Counted from the stretch's first letter, positions 22,036 through 33,045 are shown. The stretch is 64,000 nucleotides of DNA from Ceratotherium simum simum (GCF_000283155.1 NW_004454177.1:2721785-2785784), one strand, 5' to 3'. The notes: generated from the letters alone by a model not told the origin. A program made the numbers and translations.

Positions 22036-22244
22036 TTTTTTTTTTTGCTGAGGAAGATCGTCCCTGAGCTAACATCTGTTGCCAGCCTTCCTCTATTTTT
22101 TGTATATGGAAGGCCGCCACAGCATGGCTTGACGAGTGGTGTGTAGATCCACGCCCAGGATCTGAACCTTCAAGCCCTGGGCCGGGCCGCCAAAGCGGAG
22201 CGCATGCACTTAACCACTATGCCACCAGGCCAGCCCCTTACCAT
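22036..22244 (-). mobile_element. ERE SINE, reverse
   Basis: It has a single gaggaagatc unit after the T run, 'ccctgagctaacatctgttg', an eroded tRNA-like head and a final 'accaggccagcccctta'. A 9-bp duplication atttacttt lies at 22027-22035 and 22245-22253. Confidence 0.9.
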
Positions 22245-22317
22245 ATTTACTTTAGAACTGGTTCACAAGTCCAAAAATCAGTTTGGATACTTTATAGTCA
22301 TTAAACCTCATTTATTA

Positions 22318-22790
22318 TTTTTTTAAAAAATGATTGAGGTATAATTTACATATAATAAAATTCACCCATTTTAAATGTACATTTCAATGATTTTTAGTAA
22401 AGTTACAGAGTTTTGAAATAGTCATCACAATCCAGTTTTAGAAATCTCCATCACCTGTTGCCATTCTTAGCCCTAGCAACCACCAATCTATTTTCTGTCT
22501 CTATAGATTTGCCTTTTCTGGATATTTCATAAAAATAGAATCATACAATATATGATCTTTTGTGACTTTCTTATTTCACTTAGCATAATGTTTTTAAAGT
22601 TCATTCATGTTGTAGCATGTATTGGTACTTCATTCCTTTTTACGGCTGAATAACATTCCATTGTATGGATATATCACATTTGTTTATCCATTCATCAGTT
22701 GATGGCTATTTGGGTTGTTTCTAGTTTTTGGCTGTTATGAATAAAGCTGCTGTAAACATTCATACGTAAGTCTTTGTGTGGACTTCATTT
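22318..22790 (-). mobile_element. L1 LINE 3' end, reverse
   Basis: Old L1M 3' end in reverse: an A/T tail at 22318-22330, 'attgaggtataatttacat', 'aaattcacccattttaaatg', 'caaccaccaatctattttctg', 'cacttagcataatg', 'gaataacattccattgtatgg', 'catcagttgatggctatttg' and 'gaataaagctgctgtaaac'. It covers the 3' UTR and the end of ORF2 only. Confidence 0.92.
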
Positions 22791-22794
22791 CTTT

Positions 22795-24390
22795 TTTATC
22801 AGAAAATATATTTCTCAATTTTATCTTGCCCCTACTCTCAATAGCTTTGCAACATTGAAAATACTCAAAAGAATGTCCCACAGGCTCTGAAGGTGATGCC
22901 CAAAGAAAAGATTTTCTGAAAATTCTTTCTACATAGATAACATAGTCGGACAAAGAAGTAATTGTTCTGAAGAAGAGTATTCATTTGATATATAAACTTA
23001 GGTGTATTGGTTATAAAATAGTTAATCTCACTTGTACAGCTTAATTACACCACTCCTGTGAATCTACAACAGTTTAGCACAGTACTTTTCAGATAGTAGC
23101 TGCTTGACAAATATTTGCTGATTGATTTAAAAATGCCCACAGTGGTTCCCCTTGGAAGTAAAATATCAAAAGTTTCAATGTTTAACAGCATTTTTCCATT
23201 TTGTGTAAACAACCAAAGCCCTCAGAAAACATGGCAAGCTATCCAAAGAGCCCCAAGTCACAATTGTCTATTGGGCCGCCATATTGATCTTCCCTCAGCT
23301 CAATAGGCCCTAATCAGAGCAATTGCTCTGTAGGCTTGGAGAAACAGGAAGTACTTCTGTTGGGTGAGCCCAGTGGGAGCATTTGGTGAGCCAATATATT
23401 ATGTCTCCATGAGAAACAGTCACAGGAGGCAAGCTTTCTCTTGGCAACGGTCTCTCTTGCCCCTTGCTGGCACATTTTCTTAGAAGATTGGCTGGGATCC
23501 AAGATTGGCTAACATCTTACTTGCTCCCTTGCACACTATTCCAGGCCTGTGTGGTCAGATATGGGCTGTTAACTTCTTTCCACAAGGAAACCAGACCCAC
23601 TCTGCGGCCTTGCTTGCTGACATTTTAGCTACCCTTTTGGCTCTGGGCAGCCTCTGATGCATATATGCCTGTGGTCTGTGGGCTCTGGGGTGGCACTCAG
23701 TGAAACCTATCTCTAATTGGGCAAATGAAGTGTCTTCCTCGGGGCTTTCCCAGTGCTCAAGAGAGCAATGCATTAGAAATGCAGTCTGAGTATCCGCCCA
23801 CAGCATGTGATCTGTGTGCCTCTCCCCTAGGAGCACAGCCAAGGGCAGGAGAATGACAGGGTCTTTCAGCTAGGTTCTAGCACTTCGACAGTCAGCTCTT
23901 TTCCACTTTCATGTGGTCACAAGTTGTTTCTGTTTCAATTTTCAAAGCACCTTCGTACATCTATTAACTCATATCATAAGCATAGGTTTTACAACTTAAC
24001 ATAACATGTATTTAAATGATCATAATTCTTTTCCACCGCAAAATATTAAAATATTCATTTTAGTAGATATCAATTAAAAATTCAATACACTCAACATTAT
24101 ACTGTTTCCTCATTACTCATTTATCTCCCTTAAAAAATAAGAAAACGATATGTTGCTCATTAGCTAATTAATTTTTTTCCAGTATTGCTGCTGTCTTATC
24201 AACTCTATTCTTGTAATATTGTAATTGTCTCTACTTTGCTTTTCCTTTGAATAATAACCCTTAATGTCTTTCTGTGAATTTTTGGCTCATTCATTGTGGG
24301 GCACATCTATTTTTGTTTGCCCAGCACCCCTCCCCTCTGGGAGAAGTTCTCACCTTCCTCCTGGTAGTGCTCTGCCCTGCTCCTCCAGCC
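22795..24390. other. Mostly unassigned sequence
   Basis: 23060-23130 resembles an L2/MIR 3' tail (ttagcacagtacttttcag, then gcttgacaaatatttgctg). The remainder has no recognisable element. Open frames on the minus strand at 23314-23502 and 23555-23842 have no recognisable domains. Confidence 0.4.
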
Positions 24391-24394
24391 ATGT

Positions 24395-24605
24395 GGTCCA
24401 AGCAGAGCTTTCCTTGTCTGACTGTCTGACCTAGGGATGGACAATGACCCAATCGGGCCAATCAGAGCCCTTTCCTGGAATTTTTCCAATTTGAACTGAA
24501 GGGGAAAAGGGCTCTTTGGTCTCTGATCAAGATATTCAGTGGCTTAAGCAGCTCTCAGGGGGGTATTGTCACTTGCAACCAAAAGCCTTGACTTATATAC
24601 ATACT
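24395..24605 (+). mobile_element. LTR-like repeat, family V fragment, forward
   Basis: 'gggatggacaatgacccaat' and 'cgggccaatcagagcccttt' precede 'ggcttaagcagctctcagg' and 'tgtcacttgcaaccaaaagc'. This is the forward counterpart of the 3' half of the repeats at 13845 and 61880. Boundaries are approximate. Confidence 0.5.
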
Positions 24606-24679
24606 CTTTTCTTATAATCTCGGCTGTAGTCTTTCTGGTCCTAGAACTTTATTACCGGATTTTTCTTTTTTTAAATTTC

Positions 24680-24720
24680 ACTTTATTTTATTTTATTTTA
24701 TTTATTTACTTATTTTTTAA
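24680..24720. repeat. TTTTA-type microsatellite in a SINE tail
   Basis: Low-complexity (tttta)n/(ttta)n between nested ERE copies, derived from an A tail. A similar run is at 54897-54945. Confidence 0.8.
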
Positions 24721-24924
24721 AGATTTTATTTATTTTATTTTTTCCCCCCAAAGCCCCAGTGGATAGTTGTATGTCGTAGCTGCACATCCTTCTAGTCGCT
24801 GTATGTGGGACTCGGCCTCAGGATGAACGGAGAAGCGGTGCCTCGATGCGCACCCGGGATCCGAACCCCGGGCCACCAGCATCGCAGCGCGCGCACTTAA
24901 CCACCAAGCCACAGGGCCGGCCCC
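24700..24924 (-). mobile_element. ERE SINE (ccccaaagcccc subtype), nested in an ERE tail
   Basis: A reverse copy with an 'aaagattttatttattttat' tail, ccccaaagccccagtggat, and a well-kept tRNA-like head (gcacccgggatccgaacccc … cacagggccggcccc). T/A-rich (attttattttat) sequence lies on both sides, so the exact duplication cannot be fixed. Confidence 0.9.
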
Positions 24925-25204
24925 ATTTTATTTTATTTTTTGAGGAAGATTGGCCCTGAGCTAACATCTGTTGCCAATCTTCCTCCCCTCTTCCTTTTTT
25001 CTCCCCAAAGCCCCAGTAGACAGCTGTATGTCATAGTTGTACACCCTTCCAGTTGCTCCATGCAGGACGCCGCCTCAGCACAGCTTGATGAGTGGTGCGT
25101 AGGTCCGTGCCTAGGATCTGAACCGGCGATCCCTAGGCCACCGTAGCAGATCATGCAAACCCAACCGCTATGCCACCGGGCTGGCCCCATATTACTGGCT
25201 TTTT

Positions 25205-26155
25205 AATCAGCAAATTAACACAAAACAAAACAAAACACATGCCTTGAGACTTTTGCTTTGTCCTATCTTCTTTTTATAACCTAAAGATCTTTTATTGGCT
25301 CTAAGGGTCACAAGAGAGAAGAGATGAACATAGGAAGGTATTTAGAAACCACATCACTATGGAGCACTGCAGACAATTGAATGTTCAACTAGAAAGCAGA
25401 CAAACAGCCTCAGGGGAAGGGATGGTGCAAATAAAACTATTTGCAATTATTCGAAAAGCTGTTACGTGGAGAAAGAAGTAAAGTTGTTGCTTGTCATTTT
25501 GTAGGGGCATTAATTCCTATGGCTGGAATTAGTTGAGTCTGATTTCTGTTCTTTGTAAAGAGAAAATACTTTCTAATAACCAAAATGTACTGAAAATAAA
25601 AGAGGCCTCCACTCAAAAAGTAAGATTCCTGGAGATGTAGAGGTTATCACTTAAGGACTCCTGGGTGAGGGATATTACCTCAAAGACTTTCAATTCTTCA
25701 GAGTCTGTGGTGTTAAAGTGGAGATGGAGGTGAGAATATTGCTGGTGAGACAGGTCAGGAACGTGGAGCTCTGCCTAGAATTGGAACCAGGCTCTATCTG
25801 AGATAGGAACAGGTCCTTATCCTGTATCCTGCCATGCCCAAGCAATTGATCATTAACTTTCCTGATTTCATTCATTTAAATTATTTAGGTGGTAGCTGGA
25901 AGATCTTGCCTCTCTGGATCCTGGTTTTCTCAAATGTGAAATGAGAAACTTGGACTAGCTTAGAAGTCTCCAGACTATCCTATAAGGGATCATAGAGGGC
26001 AGACTCAGAGGGAATCCTAAAGGTTGGAGACGTGAACAGATGCAGCCTCCAGTATTCCACATACCCTGCTTCCTAGCTCTCTCCAGCCTCTGGAGTTGTC
26101 TTATGGCTGGAGAGGTACAAGGAGGGGTGAAATGATGGAGAATGAGGGGATATAT
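25205..26155. other. Unassigned sequence
   Basis: An (acaaa) simple stretch at 25219-25235. Nothing else is recognised. Confidence 0.4.
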
Positions 26156-26159
26156 GCAG

Positions 26160-26340
26160 GACTGGTTCCATAATTTGTGGGGCCCTGTGCAAAATGAAAA
26201 TGCAGGGCCCCTTGTTCAAAATTAATAAGAATTTCAAGACAGTAACAACAGGCCATTAAACCAAGTGTGGGGTCCTTCTAAGTGTGGGGCTCTATGCAGC
26301 TGCACAGGTCGCATGCCCATGAAGCTAGCCCTGCATATAT
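26160..26340. repeat. Ancient repeat with GGGGCCC inverted repeat (unclassified)
   Basis: The stretch 'tttgtggggccctgtgcaaa' followed by 'tgcagggccccttgttc', 'aaattaataagaatttcaag' and 'catgcccatgaagctagccc' matches a recurrent mammalian repeat I remember but cannot name. Perfect arms GGGGCCCTG (26179-26187) and CAGGGCCCC (26203-26211) can pair. Confidence 0.45.
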
Positions 26341-26344
26341 GACA

Positions 26345-26740
26345 ACATCTTGTATCAATTGGACAAATTTAAAGTAATAGATTTGAGGCTCTTTGTCTAG
26401 ATAATTTCTTCTCCTTTGGCTATAATAGAGGATACTTTAATCAATGACTCAATTCAAAGCTTCACCGATCATCTATATACTAAAAAATTTTGTAATTCTA
26501 TAAGTAAACAATAGAGGAAACAGATAAATGCCCAACAATTACTAAATTTCTCTGAATTCCCTAAAATTGGAATGATTGTGGGTTTGGCTCATTATGATAA
26601 TCTGTTTCTAAAGAGGACTGCCAATTAAGGGGATTTGCCTGCATTGTTTAAACACACATTTTATCCCCATTTGCCTTTATTCAGAACCAAATGCATCCAT
26701 TTACCCTCTCTTCTGCGATTGGTGTCAATAAACCATTTTT
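26345..26740. other. Unassigned sequence
   Basis: AT-rich, with no recognised element. Confidence 0.4.
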
Positions 26741-26744
26741 CTTC

Positions 26745-27102
26745 TCTTATTCATTCAGCAACTACTTACCACACCTTAAATACTTTAAGTGCCCCAGACT
26801 GTGCTAAGTATTGTCAGTACTGGGGGCTGGTCCACAGCTAAGGATGGATAGTGGGGTGGGGTGAAGAGTTCTCTAAAGGAAGAGAATATCATATCATGAG
26901 CCAAGGCATGAAGGTCAAAATCCTAAACTTGGAAATGACAAAGATTCCACTGTGGCTGGAGTGTAGGATGTATTTGGGGAAAACGTGGGAAGTGAATATA
27001 GAAAGGGATCTTGGAGCCAATAGTGGAGTGCCTGTGAATGACAGAAGAGTTTGTTATTGATCCTATGAAGAAGGAAATTTTGAGCAGAGAAGTGCCAAGA
27101 TT
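26745..27102 (-). mobile_element. L2 LINE, reverse, ended by an ERE insertion
   Basis: 'ttattcattcagcaactac', 'cccagactgtgctaagtat', 'gagccaaggcatgaaggtc', 'gtggctggagtgtaggatg' and 'attttgagcagagaagtgcc' lie in L2 order. The L2 match stops at or just beyond the ERE at 27117. Confidence 0.8.
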
Positions 27103-27116
27103 AGAGCTGTTCTTTT

Positions 27117-27328
27117 TTTTTTTTAATAATTTTTATTTATTTATTTTTTTCCCCCAAAGCCCCAGTAGATAGTTGTGTGTCATAGCTGCACATCCTTTTA
27201 GTTGCTGTATGTGGGACTCGGCCTCAGCATGGCTGGAGAAGTGGTGCATCGGTGCGCACCTGGGATCCGAACCCAGGCCTCCAGCAGCAGAGTGCACGCC
27301 CTTAACCACTAAGCCACGGGGCTGGCCC
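27117..27328 (-). mobile_element. ERE SINE (ccccaaagcccc subtype), reverse
   Basis: Reverse ERE with a 15-bp duplication tagagctgttctttt (27102-27116 and 27329-27343). It has a cccccaaagccccagtaga block, 'gggactcggcctcagcatgg', reverse B box 'gggatccgaacccaggcc' and a 'cacggggctggccc' head. Confidence 0.95.
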
Positions 27329-27714
27329 TAGAGCTGTTCTTTTAAGGAATTTATTTTGTTAGTCACACCTAGCACTAGTAAGTGATAACTATTATTATTA
27401 TCATATTATTATTATGTCATAGTTTAAACATTATTTAGAAAAATTAACCACAAACAATGTACAGAAATTCCATCTCCCCATAGTCTTCCCGATATGGTGA
27501 ATTATCAACTATCATGGATATCTAACTGTGTGCTATCTACAAAACAGATACATGAGATTAAAAGACACAAATAGGCTGAAAATGAAATCATGGAAAAATA
27601 TGTATTATTCAAACAGAAACCATAAGAAAACTAGAGTGGCTATACTAATATAAGACAAAATACAATTTAAAACAAAAAAAAAATGTTACTAGAGATTAAG
27701 AGGAACATTTTATA

Positions 27715-27966
27715 ATGATAAGAGTGTCAATCCGTCATGAAGATATAACAATTATAATCATACATGTATTTGACAACACAGTCTCAAAATATATAAAGGA
27801 AAAACTGACAGAACAAAAGAGAGAAATAGACAATTCAATAATAATAGCTAGAAACTTCAGTACCCCACTTTCAATAATAGATAGAACAAGTAGGCAGAAG
27901 GCCAACAAGAAAATAGAAGACTTGAACAATACTATCAACCATAATGGACCTAACAGACTTCTATAA
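27715..27966 (+). pseudogene. L1 ORF2 endonuclease-domain remnant
   Basis: This frame (83 codons) aligns with the C-terminal part of the L1 ORF2 endonuclease. The family's conserved GDFNTPLS segment is represented by ARNFSTPLS, so the Gly, the catalytic Asp and the Asn are all replaced. Downstream it keeps the DRTSRQKANKKIEDLNN-like segment typical of ORF2. The frame closes after 'NRLL', and the surrounding L1 has frameshifts. It is inactive and has no regulatory signals of its own. Confidence 0.85.
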
Positions 27967-28022
27967 AACATTCCTCCCAACGACAGAAGAACACACATTC
28001 TTCTCAAAGCACACGAAACATA

Positions 28023-28348
28023 CTGTCATACATTGGAGATATTGTGGGTTTGGTCCAGACCACTGCAGTGAAGCAAATATTGCAATAAAGTGACTCACAA
28101 GAAATTTTGTTTCCTAGTGCATATAAACGTTATGTTTATACCATACTGTAGTCTATTAAATGTACAATAGCATTATGTCTAAAAAGTGACGCACATACCT
28201 TAGTTAAAAAAATACTTCATTGCTAAAAAATGCTAGCCATCATCTCAGCCTTCAGCAAGTCATAATCTCTGCTGGTGGAGGATCTTGTAAAAAATGCAGT
28301 ATCTGCAAAGTACAACAGAGTGAAGTGCAATTAAACGAGGTATGCCTG
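28023..28348. mobile_element. Tigger1-like MITE inserted in L1
   Basis: A 326-bp internally deleted pogo-type transposon. Left terminus 'ctgtcatacattggagatat' and right terminus 'aaacgaggtatgcctg' give an inverted pair of the Tigger1 type (caggcatacctcg). A TA duplication lies at 28021-28022 and 28349-28350. Internal blocks 'ggtttggtccagaccactgc', 'gcatataaacgttatgttta' and 'ttgctggtggaggatcttg' agree, with a deletion joining to 'aatgcagtatctgcaaag'. It has no transposase. It must postdate the L1 it interrupts. Confidence 0.9.
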
Positions 28349-28497
28349 TATACCAGAATAGATCATATGTGAGGCTATAAAACAAGACAATAAGTTTAAA
28401 AGGATTTAAATAATAATCTACCATGTATTTTCTCTGATTGCAATAGAATGAAATTAGAAATCAATAACATAAGGAAATTTGGGAAATTCATATATAC

Positions 28498-28698
28498 GTG
28501 GAAATTAAACCATGCACTCCAAATAACCAAAGGATCAAAGATAAAATCAAAAGAGAGATTAGAAAATACTTTGAGATGAATGAAAATATAAACACAACAT
28601 TCCAAAACTTATGGGATGCAGCTAAATCAGAGATTAGGAGGAAGTTTATAGCTGTAAATGCCTATAGTAAAAAAGAAGGTCTTAAATCAATAACTTAA
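28498..28698 (+). pseudogene. L1 ORF2 fragment (between endonuclease and RT)
   Basis: A 66-codon frame with a segment like the L1 ORF2 linker: 'KDKIKREIRKYFEMNENINT', then 'NLWDAAKSEIRRKFIAVNAY'. It belongs to the interrupted L1 and ends by a frameshift or stop shortly downstream. Not a gene. Confidence 0.85.
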
Positions 28699-28923
28699 CT
28701 TTCTACACTAAGGCACTGGAAAAGAAGAGCCAAGTAAACCTTAAGCTAGCAAAAGGAAGGAAAAATTAAGATTAGAGCACAAATTAATGAAATACAGACT
28801 AGAAAACCAACAAAACCAAAAGTTGATTTATTGAAAAGATCAACAAAATTGAAAATTTAGCTAGACTTTAGACAACTTTTGCTAGACTGGAGAGAGAGAG
28901 AGCTCAAAATACCAAAAACAGGG

Positions 28924-29204
28924 TGCCTGCCTGGTGGTGTAGTGGTTAAATTCACGCACTCTGCTTCGGCAGCCGGGATTTGCGGGTTCAGGTCTTGGGC
29001 GTGGACCTATGCACTGCTTATCAAGCCGTGCTGTGGCAAGCATCCCACATATAAAGTAGAGGAAGATGGGCATGGATGTTAGCCCAGGGCCAATCTTCCT
29101 CAACAAAAAGAGGAGGACTGGCAACAGATGTTAGCTCAGGGCCAATCTTCCTCATCCAAAAAAAATATATGTATATATATATATACATACATATATTTAT
29201 ATAC
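28924..29204 (+). mobile_element. ERE SINE, forward, with TA-rich tail
   Basis: Forward ERE inside L1. The head is 'tgcctgcctggtggtgtagt', with an eroded B box (gcgggttcaggtcttgg), then 'cccacatataaagtag', 'gatgttagcccagggcc' and 'gatgttagctcagggcc'. The A tail has evolved into (ta)n/(catata)n at 29166-29204. A 13-bp duplication accaaaaa(c/t)aggg lies at 28911-28923 and 29205-29217. Confidence 0.95.
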
Positions 29205-29277
29205 ACCAAAAATAGGGATGAAAGAGGAGATATTACTATTTACCTTAAAGAAATGAAAAGGACTATAAAAGAATACT

Positions 29278-29682
29278 ATGAACATACAGTTGTATGGCAA
29301 CAAATTAGATTACTTAGATGAAATGGACAAATTCCTAGAAATATACAAACTACCAACAATGACTCCAAAAAATATAGAAAATCTACATAGACGTGTAAGA
29401 AGTAAAGAGATTGAATTAGTAATTAAAAAAAAACTTCCCACAAAGGGTAGCCCAGGCCCAGATGGGCTCACTAGTGAATCCTACCAAACATTTGAAGATG
29501 GGTTAATACGAATCCTTCATAAAATCTTCCAAAAAGTAGAAGAGGAGGGAGTACTTCCCAACTCATTCTATGAGTCCAGTTTTACCCTGACACCAAATCC
29601 AGACAAAGACATCACAAGAAAAGAAAACTACAGAACCATATCCATTATGAATATAGATGCAAAATCCTCGGCAAAATGCTAA
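29278..29682 (+). pseudogene. L1 ORF2 reverse-transcriptase remnant
   Basis: The longest surviving ORF2 frame (134 codons). Near residues 57-75 it has SPGPDGLTSESYQ, the family's SPGPDGF(T)xEFYQ region. It continues with HKIFQKVEEEGVLPNSFYES, TLTPNPDKD and KENYRTISIMNIDAKS, which are RT fingers/palm landmarks. The FADD catalytic box lies beyond the frame end and is not preserved in frame. The frame stops where a shift occurs. Inactive pseudogene of a LINE-1 protein. Confidence 0.93.
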
Positions 29683-30978
29683 CAAACCAAAACCACGATT
29701 ATATAAAAAGGATTATATATCAGGATCAAGTGAGATTTATCCCAGGAATGCAAGATTGGTTTAACATATAAAAATTAATTAATGTAATATACCGTATAAT
29801 AGAATAAAGAATAAAAACCACATGATAATCTCAATTGACACCAAAAAAGTGCTTATAAAACCCAATACGTTTGCATGATAGCAACAATTAACAAACTAGG
29901 AATAAAAGAGTACTTCCCCAACCTGGTAAGTGCATCTATGAAAAACCCAAACTAACATCATATTTAATGATGAAAGACTGAAAGTTTTCCACTGAGATCA
30001 GCAATAAGACAAAGATCTCTGCTCTCTCCACTTCTTCTCAATATGGTACTGAAGGTGCTAGTCAGGGCAATTAGGTAAAAAAAAATAAAAAAGCATCCAG
30101 ATTAGATAGGAAGAAGTAAAACTATCTCTATCTCTATTATCAGTTAATATGGTCTTGTATATAGAAAATCCTAAAGAATCAATGCACGCACACAAAAACT
30201 ATTAGTACTAATAAAGGACTTTAACAATGTTGATCAGTATACAAAAATCAGTTGTATTTCTTTACACTAGCAATAAATAATCAAAAATGAAATTACGAAA
30301 ATAATTCAATTTACAATAGCATCGAAAAGAATAAAACACTTAGAAAAAAATTAACAAAATAAACGCAAGATTTATACATGGAAAACTACAAAACATCATT
30401 GAAAAGAAATTAAAGACCTAAATAAACGGAAAGATATCCCATGTTTATGAATTGGAAGAGTTAATATTTTTAAGATGACAATTTCCTCTAATTGATCTAC
30501 AGATGAAACACAAGCCCTATCATACTCCCAGCTGGCCTGTTTGCAGAAATTGAGAAGCTGAACCTATAATTCATATGGAAATGCGAGGGACCTAGAACAG
30601 GCAATACAGTCTTGAAAAAGAAGCAAGTTGGAGAACTCATGTTTTCCACTTTCAAAATTCACTACAAAGCTACAGCAATCAAGACAGTGTGGTACTGGAA
30701 AAGGAACAGTCTTATTGATCACTAGAATGCAATTGAGAGTCCAGAAATAAACCCTCAGACAATTAAATTAGGAAAAAATATTCTTTTAACAAATGGTGAT
30801 GGAACAACTGGATATCCACATGCAAAAGACTAAAGTTGGTCTCCTTCCTCACTCCATACATAAAAATTAATTCAAAATGGATCATATACCTAAATGTAAG
30901 AGCTAAAACTATAAGTCTCTTAGAAGAAAATATAAGCATAAATCTTCATAAGCTTCAGCTAGGCAAGGTCTTTTAGAT

Positions 30979-31176
30979 ATGACACCAAAAGTACAATCAA
31001 CCAAAGAAAAAATAGATAAATTGGACTTTCTCAAATTAAAAAACTTCTGTGCCTCCAAGGATATCATCAAGCAAGTGAAAAGACAACACATAGAATGGGA
31101 GATACACTTGCAAATCATGTATCTGAAAAGGGACTTGTATGTAGAATGTATTTTAAAAACTCTTACAACTCAATAA
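30979..31176 (+). pseudogene. L1 ORF2 C-terminal fragment
   Basis: A 65-codon frame with 'KEKIDKLDFLKLKNFCASKD' and 'VKRQHIEWE', matching the ORF2 C-terminal region. It is one more broken piece of the same L1. Confidence 0.88.
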
Positions 31177-31874
31177 TAAAAAGACAACACAATTATAAAA
31201 TGGGCAAAGGATCTGAATAAACATTTCTCCAAAAGAGATATACCAAAGGCCAATAAGCACACAAAACGATGCTCACCCATCAGGGAACTGCAAAACAAAA
31301 CCACAATTAAATGCCACTTTCCATCCACTACAATGGCTATAATCAAAAACACAGATGAAAGCAAGTGTTGGCGAGTGTGTGGAGAGATGGAAACCCTCCT
31401 GCACTCTGAGTGGAAATAAAATGATGCAGCCACTTTGGAAAACGGTCTGAAAGTTCCACAAAAGGTTAAACTTAGAGTTCCATATGGCCTAGCAATTCCA
31501 CTCCTAGTAAGAGGAATTCCACTCCCAAGAGAAATGAAAATATATATCCACACAAAAATGTGTACATAAATGCTCATAGCAGCATTATTCATAATAGCCA
31601 AAAACGTGGAAACAGTTGATGTTCATCAACTGGTGAATAGATTGTAAAACACAAAAGAAGCCAGTCACAAAAGACCATAGATTATATGATTGTATTTATA
31701 TGAACTATCAGGAATAGGCAAATCTATAGAGGCAGAAAGTGGATTAGTGGTTGCCTAAGGCTGGGAGACTTAGGCGGAAATGCAAAGTGACTGATATAGG
31801 CACACGGTTTCTTTCTGGGCTGATGAAAATTATCTAAAATTTATTGTGGTGATATTTGCAACACTTTGTGAACA

Positions 31875-32630
31875 CAGTGGTACCCCCTTATCCACAGCGG
31901 ATATGTTCCAACAACCCCAGTGGATGCGTCAAACTGTGGATAGCACCAAACCCTATATATACCATTTTTTCCTGTACATACATATCTATGATAAAGTTTA
32001 ACTTATCAGTTAGGCACAGTAAGAGATTAACAACAATAACTAATAACAAAATAGAACAATTTTAATAATATACCTTAACAATATACCTTAACAATATACT
32101 GATAACTGAGATGGCTACTAAGTAACTAAGGGGTGAGTAGCATATACAGCATGGATACATTGGAGAAAGGAATGATTTACGTCCCAGGCAGGATGGAATG
32201 GGAAGGCATGAGATTTCATCACGCTACTCAGAATGACACGCAATTTAAGGGGCCTGCCCAGTGGCATAGTGATTAATTTCACGTGCTCTGCTTTCGCAGC
32301 CCCTGGTTTGCAGATTCAGATCCCGGCCATGGACCTATGCACTGCTTATCAAGCCATGCTGTGGCAGGTGTCCCACACATAAAGTAGAGTACGATGGGCG
32401 TGGATGTTAGCCCAGGGCCCATCTTCCGCAGCAAAAAGAGGAGGATTGGCAACAGATGTTAGCTCAAAGCTAATCTTCCTCACCAGAAAAAAAAAAAAAA
32501 GAATGGCACGCAATTTAAGACTTATGAATTGTTTATTTCTGGAATTTTCCGTTTAATATTTTTGAAACATGGTTGACCACAGGTAACTGAAACCGTGAAA
32601 AGCAAAACCACGGATAAGGGGAAACTACTG
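31875..32630. mobile_element. MER2/Tigger2-like DNA transposon inserted in L1
   Basis: The left terminus 'cagtggtaccccctta' and right terminus 'ggataaggggaaactactg' form an inverted pair. A TA follows on the right (32631-32632); the left TA has decayed. Internal MER2 blocks: 'gtggatagcaccaaacccta', 'tctatgataaagtttaac', 'attaacaacaataac' and 'gaccacaggtaactgaaacc'. A short local tandem (ttaacaatatacc) is at about 32063-32098. Non-autonomous, without transposase. It contains an ERE at 32249-32500. Confidence 0.9.
32249..32500 (+). mobile_element. ERE SINE, forward, nested in the MER2-like element
   Basis: The 18-bp duplication gaatg(a/g)cacgcaatttaa is at 32231-32248 and 32501-32518 with a single mismatch. 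Body: 'ggggcctgcccagtggcata', an eroded B box (cagattcagatcccggcc), 'gatgttagcccagggccc' and 'gcaaaaagaggaggattgg', then an A tail. It is the youngest layer of this nest. Confidence 0.96.
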
Positions 32631-32734
32631 TATACCAAAAAACATTAAATTTTACAGTTTAAATGGATGGATTATATAGTATGTAAATTATATCTCAATA
32701 AAGTTGTTATATTTAAAAAAAAAAAAAAAGATGT

Positions 32735-33045
32735 CGGGGATGAATAGAAGTTGATCAGGCCAAGGTGGCTGCAAGGAAAGGGATGGGTAGTGTTCCATTT
32801 AGAGCATTTCAAACGATAGGGTCCTTTTCCCCAACCACTGTAGAGGTGCATTCATTTTATAGTATCTCCAATGTCTCTACTAGACTACTTCTGGCAAATG
32901 ATCCTTCTGCAAATATTGGTTGACATATATACTAAGCTCTGAGATAACCATAAATAAAACAATTCAGGAATACAATGAACTAACTGTTACTATGGTGATA
33001 TACACAAATGTCAAAGGGGTCTGTCCATAGGAAGGGCACCAAACC
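32735..33045. other. Unassigned sequence
   Basis: A short unassigned stretch after the L1 tail. It may belong to the L2 that follows. Confidence 0.35.

Larger units (their letters stand above)
24665..25190 (-). mobile_element. ERE SINE, reverse, carrying a second ERE in its tail
   Basis: The outer ERE body is at about 24938-25190 (tgaggaagattggccctgag to ccgggctggccccat). Its T-rich tail was entered by another ERE (24700-24924). Outer duplication: attaccggatttt(t) from 24651 and attactggctttt(t) from 25191, with two mismatches. The tRNA-like head is eroded (the B box is interrupted), so this copy is older than the inner one. Confidence 0.88.
27510..32729 (+). mobile_element. L1 LINE remnant, 5'-truncated, with four nested insertions
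   Basis: A forward L1 starting in the endonuclease part of ORF2 and running to the 3' end (…atctcaataaagttgttat + A run ending 32729). L1 blocks keep order: endonuclease remnant (27715-27966), mid-ORF2 (28498-28698), reverse transcriptase (29278-29682), C-terminal ORF2 (30979-31176), 'acctcaacaa'-type 3' ORF2 blocks to 31660, then the 3' UTR. Later insertions: Tigger1-like (28023-28348), ERE (28924-29204), MER2-like (31875-32630) and, inside that, ERE (32249-32500). ORF2 is destroyed by frameshifts and stops. The nearest class is old L1M (MA/MB-like). Confidence 0.93.

Noticed and set aside
31170..31601. 143-codon minus-strand frame
   Set aside because: It lies antisense to the forward L1 3' ORF2/UTR and has no independent support.
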